Assembly: GCA_017444545.1 (NCBI GenBank)
Contig: JAFSWJ010000263.1
Location: forward strand, 1 to 5,030
Length of the DNA stretch: 5,030 bases
Origin: Lachnospiraceae bacterium
GTDB taxonomy: Bacteria > Bacillota > Clostridia > Lachnospirales > Lachnospiraceae
Reading direction: 5' to 3'
Position 1 is the stretch's first letter; each line of letters starts with the position of its first letter. Shown here in pieces: positions 1 through 5,030 of this stretch. A model generated the notes under the pieces. It was not told where the DNA came from. It saw nothing but the letters and a program-made list of their open reading frames with translations, and made no database searches. A program made the translations under genes and the position numbers.

Positions 1-322
1 AAGAATAGTAGAAGAGCTGGACAGGCTGGACGACGGGTTTGAATCGGTATATGCGAAGGTCAGGGATGAACTCCTGAACAACAAAGAGGCACACCGGGAC
101 GAGATCAAAAGACTTCAGGAACTGATATCGGTCATCACCGAAAAAAGTGTGAAGGTGCAGGCAGCTGAGATACGCGGCAAGGAGACCGTTGAGAGATTTC
201 TCAAGCAAAGAAGAAACACCCTGAAGGACAGCAAAAGTTCGGTGAAGGCAGCAAATGCTTACGCAGTGAACATGAGAAAGATGAACAAGATAGATGCCTT
301 CTTTGTAGACAAAAAAAAATAG
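1..322 (+). CDS. Small coiled-coil protein, probable FlgN/FliT-like flagellar chaperone (3' part only)
   Basis: The frame is open from the left edge (first full codon at base 2) to a TAG at 320-322, giving the last 106 residues; the start lies outside the window. The visible part is highly charged and helical, with heptad-like stretches (VEELDRLDDGFESVYAKV, then DEIKRLQELISVITEKSV), no cysteine, no membrane segment, and a basic end (FFVDKKK). From memory, small flagellar proteins of Lachnospiraceae annotated as FlgN or FliT share this pattern: a LDxGFExxY segment, a KRLQxLI-xVTEKSV helix, a K-AAxAY motif and a short DKK tail. Such proteins act in the cytoplasm as export chaperones for late flagellar subunits. 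That assignment is an inference from a partial sequence; a generic coiled-coil protein is the alternative. A terminator follows, so it ends its own transcription unit and is not part of the rnf operon. A run of nine A at 311-319 precedes the stop. Confidence 0.5.
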   Translation, partial: RIVEELDRLDDGFESVYAKVRDELLNNKEAHRDEIKRLQELISVITEKSVKVQAAEIRGKETVERFLKQRRNTLKDSKSSVKAANAYAVNMRKMNKIDAFFVDKKK

Positions 323-341
323 AGCAGTCCGAATAGATGAC

Positions 342-358
342 TGTTTATATTATAAACA
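342..358. repeat. Perfect 17-nt palindrome, possible operator
   Basis: TGTTTATA and TATAAACA are exact reverse complements around a single central T. The site lies about 20 bp after the upstream stop codon, and its last base touches the extended left arm of the terminator. It ends 41 bp before the predicted -35 box of the rnf promoter, where a regulator could bind. It partly resembles the TTGTTA-N6-TAACAA type of Rex (NADH-sensing repressor) site, but the symmetry is odd (17 bp) and the inner bases differ, so I do not call it a Rex box. A weak AT-rich hairpin without function is the alternative. Confidence 0.4.
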
Positions 359-395
359 AGGGCATCGTTTCCGAGCAGGGAAACGATGTTCTTTT
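358..395 (+). terminator. Rho-independent terminator of the upstream gene
   Basis: CATCGTTTCC (363-372) pairs perfectly with GGAAACGATG (379-388) over 10 bp around a 6-nt GAGCAG loop. The stem can be extended outward by five pairs (358-362 with 389-393, two of them G-U) into the T-rich tail TTCTTTT at 389-395. It starts about 36 nt after the stop codon of the upstream gene and just before the predicted rnf promoter, so it should separate the two transcription units. The tail is short and broken by a C, so termination may not be complete. Confidence 0.85.
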
Positions 396-399
396 GTGG

Positions 400-428
400 T
401 TGAAAGAAAAGCGCATTTTTTATAGAAT
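400..428 (+). promoter_or_regulatory. Predicted sigma-A-type promoter of the rnf operon
   Basis: TTGAAA at 400-405 matches the -35 consensus TTGACA at five of six bases, and TAGAAT at 423-428 matches the -10 consensus TATAAT at five of six. The spacer is exactly 17 bp and includes an A/T-rich run just before the -10. Transcription should begin at about 434-436, giving a leader of roughly 64 nt before the rnfC start codon. It lies directly after the upstream terminator and is the only convincing promoter I see in the intergenic region. The prediction is from sequence alone. Confidence 0.7.
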
Positions 429-481
429 GATGTTAGGGTCAAAAAATCATGATGCATTCAGGTTTTTGATCCCAACATCAT
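427..481. repeat. Interrupted inverted repeat (19-nt arms) overlapping the rnf transcription start and leader
   Basis: The arm at 427-445 (ATGATGTTAGGGTCAAAAA) pairs with 463-481 (TTTTTGATCCCAACATCAT) at 18 of 19 positions: 17 Watson-Crick pairs, one G-T pair (438/470) and one A-C mismatch (435/473). The spacer is 17 nt (446-462). There is no T-run after the right arm, so it is not a terminator. It ends 5 nt before the ribosome binding site of rnfC. If transcription starts near 435, the RNA would begin with the inner 10-bp stem (436-445 with 463-472), while the outer 8 bp would exist only in DNA. It may be a pair of inverted protein-binding sites, a 5' mRNA-stabilising stem, or both. Confidence 0.75.
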
Positions 482-486
482 GGTAA

Positions 487-493
487 AAGGGGG
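487..493 (+). promoter_or_regulatory. Ribosome binding site of rnfC
   Basis: AAGGGGG lies 5 nt before the ATG at 499, after a run of A. It is a G-rich variant of the AAGGAGG seen at the other genes of the operon, and it supports the ATG at 499 as the start. Confidence 0.7.
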
Positions 494-498
494 AAAAA

Positions 499-1824
499 AT
501 GCTGTTTGGAAATAAACGGCTGCCGAGCATAGAGGCAGGCCATTACAAGAATACGGCAGGAAGCGCAACGCAGGTAATGCCCATTCCGGCACGTGTCAGT
601 CTTTCCATGTCCGAAAACATAGGGGCGCCCTGCAAGGTTCTGGTGCAGAAGGGAGACACCGTAAAGGTCGGACAAAAGATCGGAGATACGGATGCATTTC
701 TTTCCGTGCCGATACACGCCAGTGTTTCCGGAACGGTGAGTTCTATTGAGACCATGAGAAATGCCATGGGAGGGATGGATACCTTTGTTGTCATTGATTC
801 TGACGGAAAGCAGGAGATGGCGGAGGATCTGAAGCCGCCTGTCATAGAGGATCAGCTAGGATTCATCAATGCAATGAGGGAAAGCGGACTTGTCGGTCTG
901 GGAGGAGCTGCCTTTCCCACCTGGGTCAAGCTCAATCCGAAGAATCTCATAGATGTGGATACCCTCATAGTGAACGGAGCCGAGTGCGAACCCTTCATAA
1001 CCTCGGACCACAGGACGATGCTGGAGGATGCCGACAATGTGATAGACGGTATGCTTGCAGTGATGAAGTGGCTCATAGCAGAGGACGGATATATTGCGAT
1101 AGAGGATAACAAGCAGGATGCGATCGAGAAGTTCAGGGAACTTCTCAAGGAAAGGGGCATCACAAATATCAGGGTGTTTCCTCTTCCGGCCAGATATCCG
1201 AAGGGGGCGGAGAGAGTCCTCATAGAGGAGATAACCGGAAAGAAATGTGACGCGGGAGTCCTGCCGGCATCTTTGGGACTCATCGTCATGAACATAACCT
1301 CAACAGCCTTTGTCGGACAGTACCTGAAGGACGGGATACCTCTCATAAAAAAGAGGATCACCGTTGACGGTGATGCCGTAAAGGAAGCGAAGAACGTGAT
1401 GGCACCCATCGGGACCAGCATAAAGGATATAGTGGATTTCTGCGGAGGTTATGCCAAAGAGCCAAAAAAAATCCTCATGGGAGGTCCTATGATGGGAAGG
1501 GCGGTATATTCCGACAGGATGACCCTCATCAAAAACAACAATGCGATCCTGATCTTTGGAGAGGATCAGGCTTTCATTCCGGAGGAGAGTGCGTGCATAA
1601 ACTGCGGCAGATGTCATGAGGGGTGTCCGTTCCATCTGCTCCCTACGGCATTTGCAGATGCCTATGCGACGCGTGACGCAAAGAGGCTGAAGGAGCTGCA
1701 GGTCATGCAGTGTATGGAGTGCGGAAGCTGCAGCTTTGTCTGCCCTGCCCACAGACCTCTGGCATTTATAAATAAGCTTTCAAAAGCATTGGTAAAGGAG
1801 GCTGACAGCAATGGCGGAAAATAA
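499..1824 (+). CDS. rnfC: Rnf complex subunit RnfC (NADH/FMN-binding, two 4Fe-4S clusters)
   Basis: This 441-residue protein is the peripheral subunit of the Rnf complex, where NAD+ is reduced on the cytoplasmic face (family knowledge). Visible parts in order: an RnfC barrel-sandwich-type N-terminal region (about residues 28-90, with PARVSLSMSENIGAPCKVLVQKGD); a complex-I 51-kDa-like domain with the glycine-rich motif GLVGLGGAAFP at 130-140 and VNGAECEP at 158-165, both typical of the NADH/FMN site; an SLBB-like region (about 265-330); and two ferredoxin-type motifs, C366-x2-C369-x2-C372-x3-C376-P and C405-x2-C408-x2-C411-x3-C415-P, which ligate two 4Fe-4S clusters. Length matches the compact Firmicutes form; the long repetitive C-terminal tail of many proteobacterial RnfC proteins is absent. 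It is the first gene of the operon, follows a promoter and inverted repeat, and overlaps rnfD by 14 bp. No key residue is missing. Confidence 0.97.
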   Translation: MLFGNKRLPSIEAGHYKNTAGSATQVMPIPARVSLSMSENIGAPCKVLVQKGDTVKVGQKIGDTDAFLSVPIHASVSGTVSSIETMRNAMGGMDTFVVIDSDGKQEMAEDLKPPVIEDQLGFINAMRESGLVGLGGAAFPTWVKLNPKNLIDVDTLIVNGAECEPFITSDHRTMLEDADNVIDGMLAVMKWLIAEDGYIAIEDNKQDAIEKFRELLKERGITNIRVFPLPARYPKGAERVLIEEITGKKCDAGVLPASLGLIVMNITSTAFVGQYLKDGIPLIKKRITVDGDAVKEAKNVMAPIGTSIKDIVDFCGGYAKEPKKILMGGPMMGRAVYSDRMTLIKNNNAILIFGEDQAFIPEESACINCGRCHEGCPFHLLPTAFADAYATRDAKRLKELQVMQCMECGSCSFVCPAHRPLAFINKLSKALVKEADSNGGK

Positions 1825-2848
1825 TTTTCATGACGGTCTGACCGTATCTTCCTCACCGCATCTGGTGACAACACTTGATACAAGAAAGACCATGATCTGT
1901 GTGCTTGCAGCCCTGGCACCATCGGCTGTCATGTCGGCGGTTTTTTTCGGGATCTACCCGGTTTGTCTGATCCTCGGGTGCATGGCTTTTTCAGCCCTTT
2001 GTGAATATCTCTATGACAGGATAATGAAACTGCAAAATACCGTGAAGGACTGTTCATCACTTGTGACCGGAGCGATACTTGCCCTCACGCTCCCGCCGAC
2101 TCTTCCCATATGGATGGCCTTCATAGGATGTGCGGTATCCATCATCATAGTCAAATGTCTTTACGGCGGGCTTGGAAAGAATATAGCAAATCCTGCCATA
2201 GTCGGAAGGATAGTTCTGCTGCTTTCGTTTACTACACAGATGACTACCTGGCAGTATACCGGGTTTCAAAGCGCCGCCGGGATAGACGGGATGACCGGTC
2301 CCACGCCTTTGGGACAGCTTGCGGACGGGGCTTTTTCATCGGCTCCGGGACTGATGGATCTCCTTTTGGGAAACAAAGGAGGAAGCCTGGGTGAGACCTG
2401 CATCATCGCGATCCTTGCCGGAGGGATATTTCTGATAGTATCAAGGATCATTTCGCCTCTCATTCCCTGTATCTATCTGGGAACAGTCTTTGTCTTTGCG
2501 TTCATTTATTATCTTGCAGTGCCGCAGGAAGGGGCCGGTGCTCTCTATATGGCTGTGTTTCATCTTCTGACGGGCGGGGCGGTATTTGGTGCATTCTTTT
2601 GCGCAACGGATTATGTCACAAGCCCCATACTGAAAAGAGGAAAGGTTATCTATGCCATAGGCTGCGGATTTTTCACAATGGTCATCAGATTATTCTGCTC
2701 ATATCCCGAGGGAGCATCGTTTGCGATCCTTTTCATGAACATCATGACGCCTCTCATTGATAAATACACGACCGACAGCTACTATGGCGTGACGAAAAGA
2801 GCAAGAGAGGAAAAAAAGAGGGCAAAGGAGGGTGAGGCAAATGGCTGA
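1811..2848 (+). CDS. rnfD: Rnf complex membrane subunit RnfD (covalent FMN)
   Basis: This 345-residue integral membrane protein belongs to the NqrB/RnfD family, which carries a covalently bound FMN and is thought to form part of the ion path. It has many hydrophobic segments. Family signatures are visible: SSPH at 14-17, VTGAILALTLPPTLP in the first third, GGLGKNIANPA from residue 119, GGAVFGAFFCATDYVTSP from 255, and YPEGASFAILFMNIMTPLID near the end. The flavinylation motif is DGMTGPTPL at 159-167; T165 is the expected FMN-phosphothreonine, with TGPT in place of the commoner SGAT. The start is supported by AAAGGAGG at 1794-1801, 9 nt before the ATG and inside the end of rnfC, which implies translational coupling. 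The C-terminal tail is charged (KRAREEKKRAKEGEANG), and its codons contain the ribosome binding site of rnfG. Confidence 0.97.
   Translation: MAENNFHDGLTVSSSPHLVTTLDTRKTMICVLAALAPSAVMSAVFFGIYPVCLILGCMAFSALCEYLYDRIMKLQNTVKDCSSLVTGAILALTLPPTLPIWMAFIGCAVSIIIVKCLYGGLGKNIANPAIVGRIVLLLSFTTQMTTWQYTGFQSAAGIDGMTGPTPLGQLADGAFSSAPGLMDLLLGNKGGSLGETCIIAILAGGIFLIVSRIISPLIPCIYLGTVFVFAFIYYLAVPQEGAGALYMAVFHLLTGGAVFGAFFCATDYVTSPILKRGKVIYAIGCGFFTMVIRLFCSYPEGASFAILFMNIMTPLIDKYTTDSYYGVTKRAREEKKRAKEGEANG
2824..2832 (+). promoter_or_regulatory. Ribosome binding site deciding the rnfG start
   Basis: AAAGGAGGG ends 8 nt before the ATG at 2841. The in-frame GTG at 2832 overlaps this motif, so it cannot be served by it. 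The ATG is therefore the likely start of rnfG. The site lies inside the last codons of rnfD. Confidence 0.8.
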
Positions 2849-3407
2849 GCAGAGCACATACAAAGAATACATCTATCCCGTCATCATACTGGCAGTGATC
2901 TGCGCGGTTACAACGGCACTTCTTGCTGTTACAAACTTTTTTTCAAAACCGGTGATTGATAGAAATCTTGCGGAATCCGCAAGGCAGACAAGACTGGAGC
3001 TTTTGCCGGGAGCGGATGATTTTCAGGATGATACGTCAAATGCGGGAACCCTTGCCTCAAATGAAAAGGCAAGGGTAACAGAGGTCTTTGCAGCCTCCAA
3101 CGGAAGCGGATATGTTTATACCGTAAAGTCAAAATCCTTTGGAGGAGAAATGACCATGATGGTGGGAATAGGAAAAGACGGTGCAGTAACGGGCGTGAAA
3201 GTTACGGAGCATGCCGACACTCCCGGTGTGGGTACCAAGGATCATGATCCCTCCTATCTGGCTCAATATGTAGGAAAGAGTATTCTTGAGAGTGAGAATG
3301 TGAAAAAGGAGCCGGATTTTGATTTCATAACCGGCGCATCGGTTACCGGAACTGCCGTACACGAAGGAGTGTACGCGGCTCTGGAACAGTACAGGGAGGG
3401 CAGATAG
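2841..3407 (+). CDS. rnfG: Rnf complex subunit RnfG (covalent FMN, single membrane anchor)
   Basis: This 188-residue protein belongs to the NqrC/RnfG FMN-binding family. One N-terminal membrane helix (about residues 11-31) anchors a soluble domain on the outer side of the membrane. The domain holds an FMN linked by a phosphoester bond to threonine, which takes part in electron transfer between the Fe-S centre of RnfA/RnfE and the other flavins. The flavinylation motif DFITGASVT is at 161-169, with T169 the expected attachment residue. The motif EHADTPGVGTK matches the ETPGxG element of the FMN-binding domain, with D in place of E. Attachment needs an ApbE-type flavin transferase, which is not in this window. 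The ATG at 2841 is chosen over an upstream in-frame GTG at 2832, which lies within the ribosome binding site. The gene overlaps rnfD by 8 bp and is followed after 1 bp by rnfE. Confidence 0.96.
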   Translation: MAEQSTYKEYIYPVIILAVICAVTTALLAVTNFFSKPVIDRNLAESARQTRLELLPGADDFQDDTSNAGTLASNEKARVTEVFAASNGSGYVYTVKSKSFGGEMTMMVGIGKDGAVTGVKVTEHADTPGVGTKDHDPSYLAQYVGKSILESENVKKEPDFDFITGASVTGTAVHEGVYAALEQYREGR

Positions 3408-3408
3408 T

Positions 3409-4149
3409 ATGGAAAAGAGCAAAGGCGCCGTATTCACAAACGGCATAATAAAGGAAAATCCCGTGCTGGTCCTTGTGCTCGGAACCTGTCCGACTCTGGC
3501 AACCTCGGGATCGGTTGAGACAGGTCTGGGAATGGGACTTGCGGCAACGGCCGTGCTGGTATGTTCAAACATAGTGATCTCGCTCATCAGACGGTTCATA
3601 CCCGACAAGGTGAGGATACCCTGCTTCATCACTGTCATAGCAGGTTTTGTGACCATAGTGCAGATGGTGCTGCAGGCCTATGTGCAGCCGCTCTATCAGG
3701 CACTGGGACTTTATCTGCCCCTCATTGTCGTAAACTGTATCATACTGGGAAGGGCCGAGATGTTTGCAAGCAAGAACAATCCCATAGATTCCGCCCTTGA
3801 CGGGCTTGGCATGGGCATAGGCTTCACCCTGACGCTTGTCATCATGGGAACCATCAGGGAGATAATAGGAACGGGCTCATATCTTGCCGGAGACTGGTTC
3901 GGGCTGGCAAAGGGATTCAAGGGTATTCCTCTGCAGAGCGCTTTCATGCCGGGAATGAGCATAATGACAATGGTGCCCGGAGGCTTCTTTGCATATGCCA
4001 TAGTGATGGCGGCAGTGCATTATTTTACAAAGGACAAGAAAAAGATCAGAAAAGATTTTGCATGTGCCCAGTGTGCAGCCGCGGGAAACTGCGGAACACC
4101 GGAGGATACACAGGCAGGATCCGGAAAGGAAAAGGAGGGTGAGGAATGA
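3409..4149 (+). CDS. rnfE: Rnf complex membrane subunit RnfE, with a cysteine-containing C-terminal tail
   Basis: This 246-residue protein of the NqrD/RnfE family is one of two homologous membrane subunits (with RnfA) that form an inverted pair in the core of the complex. About six hydrophobic helices span residues 20-203. C27 (GTCPTLA) and C110 (VVNCIILGRAE) occupy the positions that, with their RnfA partners, hold the membrane-embedded Fe-S centre in the related Nqr and Rnf structures. GRAEMFA and DGLGMGIGFT are further family motifs. After the last helix there is a hydrophilic tail of about 43 residues with C219-x2-C222-x5-C228, then an acidic/lysine-rich end. The tail makes the protein longer than the roughly 200-230 residues usual for the family, as I recall it. 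GGGAGGG at 3394-3400 is the ribosome binding site. The stop overlaps the rnfA start as ATGA. Confidence 0.96.
   Translation: MEKSKGAVFTNGIIKENPVLVLVLGTCPTLATSGSVETGLGMGLAATAVLVCSNIVISLIRRFIPDKVRIPCFITVIAGFVTIVQMVLQAYVQPLYQALGLYLPLIVVNCIILGRAEMFASKNNPIDSALDGLGMGIGFTLTLVIMGTIREIIGTGSYLAGDWFGLAKGFKGIPLQSAFMPGMSIMTMVPGGFFAYAIVMAAVHYFTKDKKKIRKDFACAQCAAAGNCGTPEDTQAGSGKEKEGEE
4131..4138 (+). promoter_or_regulatory. Ribosome binding site of rnfA
   Basis: AAAGGAGG lies 7 nt before the ATG at 4146, within the last codons of rnfE. With the ATGA stop-start overlap this points to coupled translation of RnfE and RnfA, which are needed in equal amounts. Confidence 0.75.
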
Positions 4150-4736
4150 GTCATATAGGAGCGATATTCATCATCATCATAGGTATGGTCCTCGTCAACA
4201 ACTACCCTCTGGCACAGTTTCTGGGTATCTGTCCCTTCCTCGGGGTATCAAAGGATCTGGACAGTGCAAAGGGAATGGGAATAGCAGTGACCTTTGTAAT
4301 GGTGCTTGCAACTGCCGTGACCTGGCCGATACAGAGGCTGGTGCTCGATCCGGTGGGAATAGGATATCTGCAGACTGTTGTATTCATACTGATAATCGCT
4401 GCTTTGGTGCAGTTTGTCGAGATGTTTCTGAAAAAATCGATCCCCGGACTCTACAAGTCGCTGGGAATCTTTTTGCCGCTGATAACAACAAACTGTGCGG
4501 TTCTCGGAGTATGTATATCCGTGATCGATGATGAACTGGGATATGTTGATTCTCTTTTCACGGCATTCGGAGCGGGACTGGGTTTCTGGTTTGCCCTCTG
4601 GATAATGGCCGGAGTCAGGAGTAAGCTTTCCGATCAGAGCAGGATACCGGAACCCTTCAGGGGAGTTCCCATCGTTCTCATAACTGCAGCGATACTGTCT
4701 CTTGCATTCATGGGCTTTGGAGGAATGTTTCAATGA
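4146..4736 (+). CDS. rnfA: Rnf complex membrane subunit RnfA
   Basis: This 196-residue protein of the NqrE/RnfA family is the homologue and membrane partner of RnfE. It has about six hydrophobic helices in nearly its whole length and almost no soluble tail. C29 (FLGICPFLGVS) and C117 (ITTNCAVLGVCI) are the conserved cysteines expected to hold the Fe-S centre between RnfA and RnfE, which carries electrons across the membrane. Other family motifs are VNNYPLAQFLGICPFLGVSK near the N-terminus and SLFTAFGAGLGFWFALWIMAG in the second half. Length fits the family (about 190-200 residues, from memory). It overlaps rnfE and rnfB by 4 bp each (ATGA). RnfA was told apart from RnfE by its N-terminal motif and by its place before rnfB. 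Confidence 0.97.
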   Translation: MSHIGAIFIIIIGMVLVNNYPLAQFLGICPFLGVSKDLDSAKGMGIAVTFVMVLATAVTWPIQRLVLDPVGIGYLQTVVFILIIAALVQFVEMFLKKSIPGLYKSLGIFLPLITTNCAVLGVCISVIDDELGYVDSLFTAFGAGLGFWFALWIMAGVRSKLSDQSRIPEPFRGVPIVLITAAILSLAFMGFGGMFQ

Positions 4737-5030
4737 TAACCATAATAACAGCGATAATAATAGTACTGGTCACGGGACTCCTTTTGGGTGTGCTTTTGAG
4801 TTTCGCATCAAAGATATTCTTTGTAAAGGAGGATAAGCTTTTCATCGACCTTCGTGCAGAGCTTCCCGGAGCAAACTGCGGAGGCTGCGGATATGCAGGC
4901 TGCGATGATTATGCCCACGCCCTTGCTGAAGATAAAGAGATACCCTGCAATAAATGCTCGGTGGGAGGACCTGAGGTGGCAGCAAAGCTTGCGGAGCTTC
5001 TCGGAAGCGAAGCGGGAGAAGCTGACAGGA
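4733..5030 (+). CDS. rnfB: Rnf complex Fe-S subunit RnfB (5' part only)
   Basis: The first 99 codons are present; the frame is open at the right edge. RnfB is the ferredoxin-facing subunit: an N-terminal membrane anchor, then a 4Fe-4S domain, then ferredoxin-type clusters. Visible here are a hydrophobic helix (about residues 2-25, rich in Ile/Val/Leu) and the first cluster motif, LPGANCGGCGYAGCDDYA, with C49, C52 and C57. The fourth ligand is most likely C75 in NKCSVGGPEVAAKLAELLG, where most RnfB proteins have a C-x-GG element; C72 is an extra cysteine nearby. The later ferredoxin domains lie beyond the window. The start is supported by GGAGG at 4719-4723, 9 nt upstream, and by the ATGA overlap with the rnfA stop. 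As the last gene in the CDGEAB order it may be followed by the operon terminator outside the window. Confidence 0.95.
   Translation, partial: MITIITAIIIVLVTGLLLGVLLSFASKIFFVKEDKLFIDLRAELPGANCGGCGYAGCDDYAHALAEDKEIPCNKCSVGGPEVAAKLAELLGSEAGEADR

Noticed and set aside
427..498. Riboswitch or transcription attenuator in the rnfC leader
   Set aside because: The hairpin has no following U-run, the leader is only about 64 nt if the predicted promoter is right, and I recognise no conserved riboswitch core.
852..1421. Antisense open frame of 189 codons opposite rnfC
   Set aside because: It mirrors the codon pattern of rnfC, has no ribosome binding site or recognisable motif, and is fully inside a well-supported gene.
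2832..2840. GTG at 2832 as the start of rnfG, adding three residues
   Set aside because: The GTG overlaps the AAAGGAGGG motif itself, while the ATG at 2841 has that motif at the right distance.
3129..3656. Antisense open frame of 175 codons opposite rnfG and rnfE
   Set aside because: No start signals and no family resemblance; it spans two real genes on the other strand.
4058..4531. Plus-strand open frame of 157 codons across the rnfE/rnfA junction
   Set aside because: It is out of frame with two clear genes, low in hydrophobic or domain structure, and its predicted protein looks like frame-shifted composition.
1..5030. A mobile element, CRISPR array, tRNA or defence system
   Set aside because: No terminal repeats of an insertion sequence, no spaced direct repeats, no transposase or integrase frames and no tRNA-like folds were seen; the window is a compact housekeeping operon.
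499..5030. Na+-translocating NADH:quinone reductase (Nqr) instead of Rnf
   Set aside because: Nqr has NqrA and NqrF in place of RnfC and RnfB; here the cluster-bearing RnfC and the CGGCGYAGC motif of RnfB are clear.

Overview
The window carries most of a six-gene rnf operon in the order rnfC-rnfD-rnfG-rnfE-rnfA-rnfB, all on the + strand, with rnfB cut off by the right edge. These genes encode the Rnf complex, a membrane-bound ferredoxin:NAD+ oxidoreductase that couples electron transfer to Na+ or H+ export. The CDGEAB order is the one known from anaerobic Firmicutes such as Acetobacterium. Strong AAGGAGG-type ribosome binding sites and very tight packing also fit a clostridial anaerobe. The tail of the gene at the left edge resembles a FlgN/FliT-type flagellar chaperone found in motile Lachnospiraceae, so a motile Lachnospiraceae-like fermenter is my best guess (inference; no taxonomic marker is present).

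Layout. Positions 1-322 hold the 3' end of a small coiled-coil-rich protein gene. Positions 323-498 form the only real intergenic region: a 17-nt palindrome (342-358), a rho-independent terminator (about 358-395), a good sigma-A-type promoter (400-428), a large interrupted inverted repeat (427-481) and a strong ribosome binding site for rnfC (487-493). From 499 to the right edge there are six genes with junctions of -14, -8, +1, -4 and -4 bp, so they are almost certainly one translationally coupled transcript.

How the genes work together. In the established model, RnfB takes electrons from reduced ferredoxin through its Fe-S clusters and passes them to a membrane Fe-S centre held between RnfA and RnfE. 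They then pass to the covalently bound flavins of RnfG and RnfD, and RnfC finally reduces NAD+ with its FMN and two 4Fe-4S clusters. The key ligands visible here are intact: the glycine-rich motif and eight cluster cysteines in RnfC, the flavinylation threonines of RnfD and RnfG, the paired membrane cysteines of RnfE and RnfA, and the first cluster motif of RnfB. Nothing looks degenerate or horizontally inserted.

I see no novel multi-gene system. The points most worth a second look are the long inverted repeat overlapping the predicted rnf transcription start, the separate palindrome upstream of it, and a cysteine-containing C-terminal tail on RnfE.
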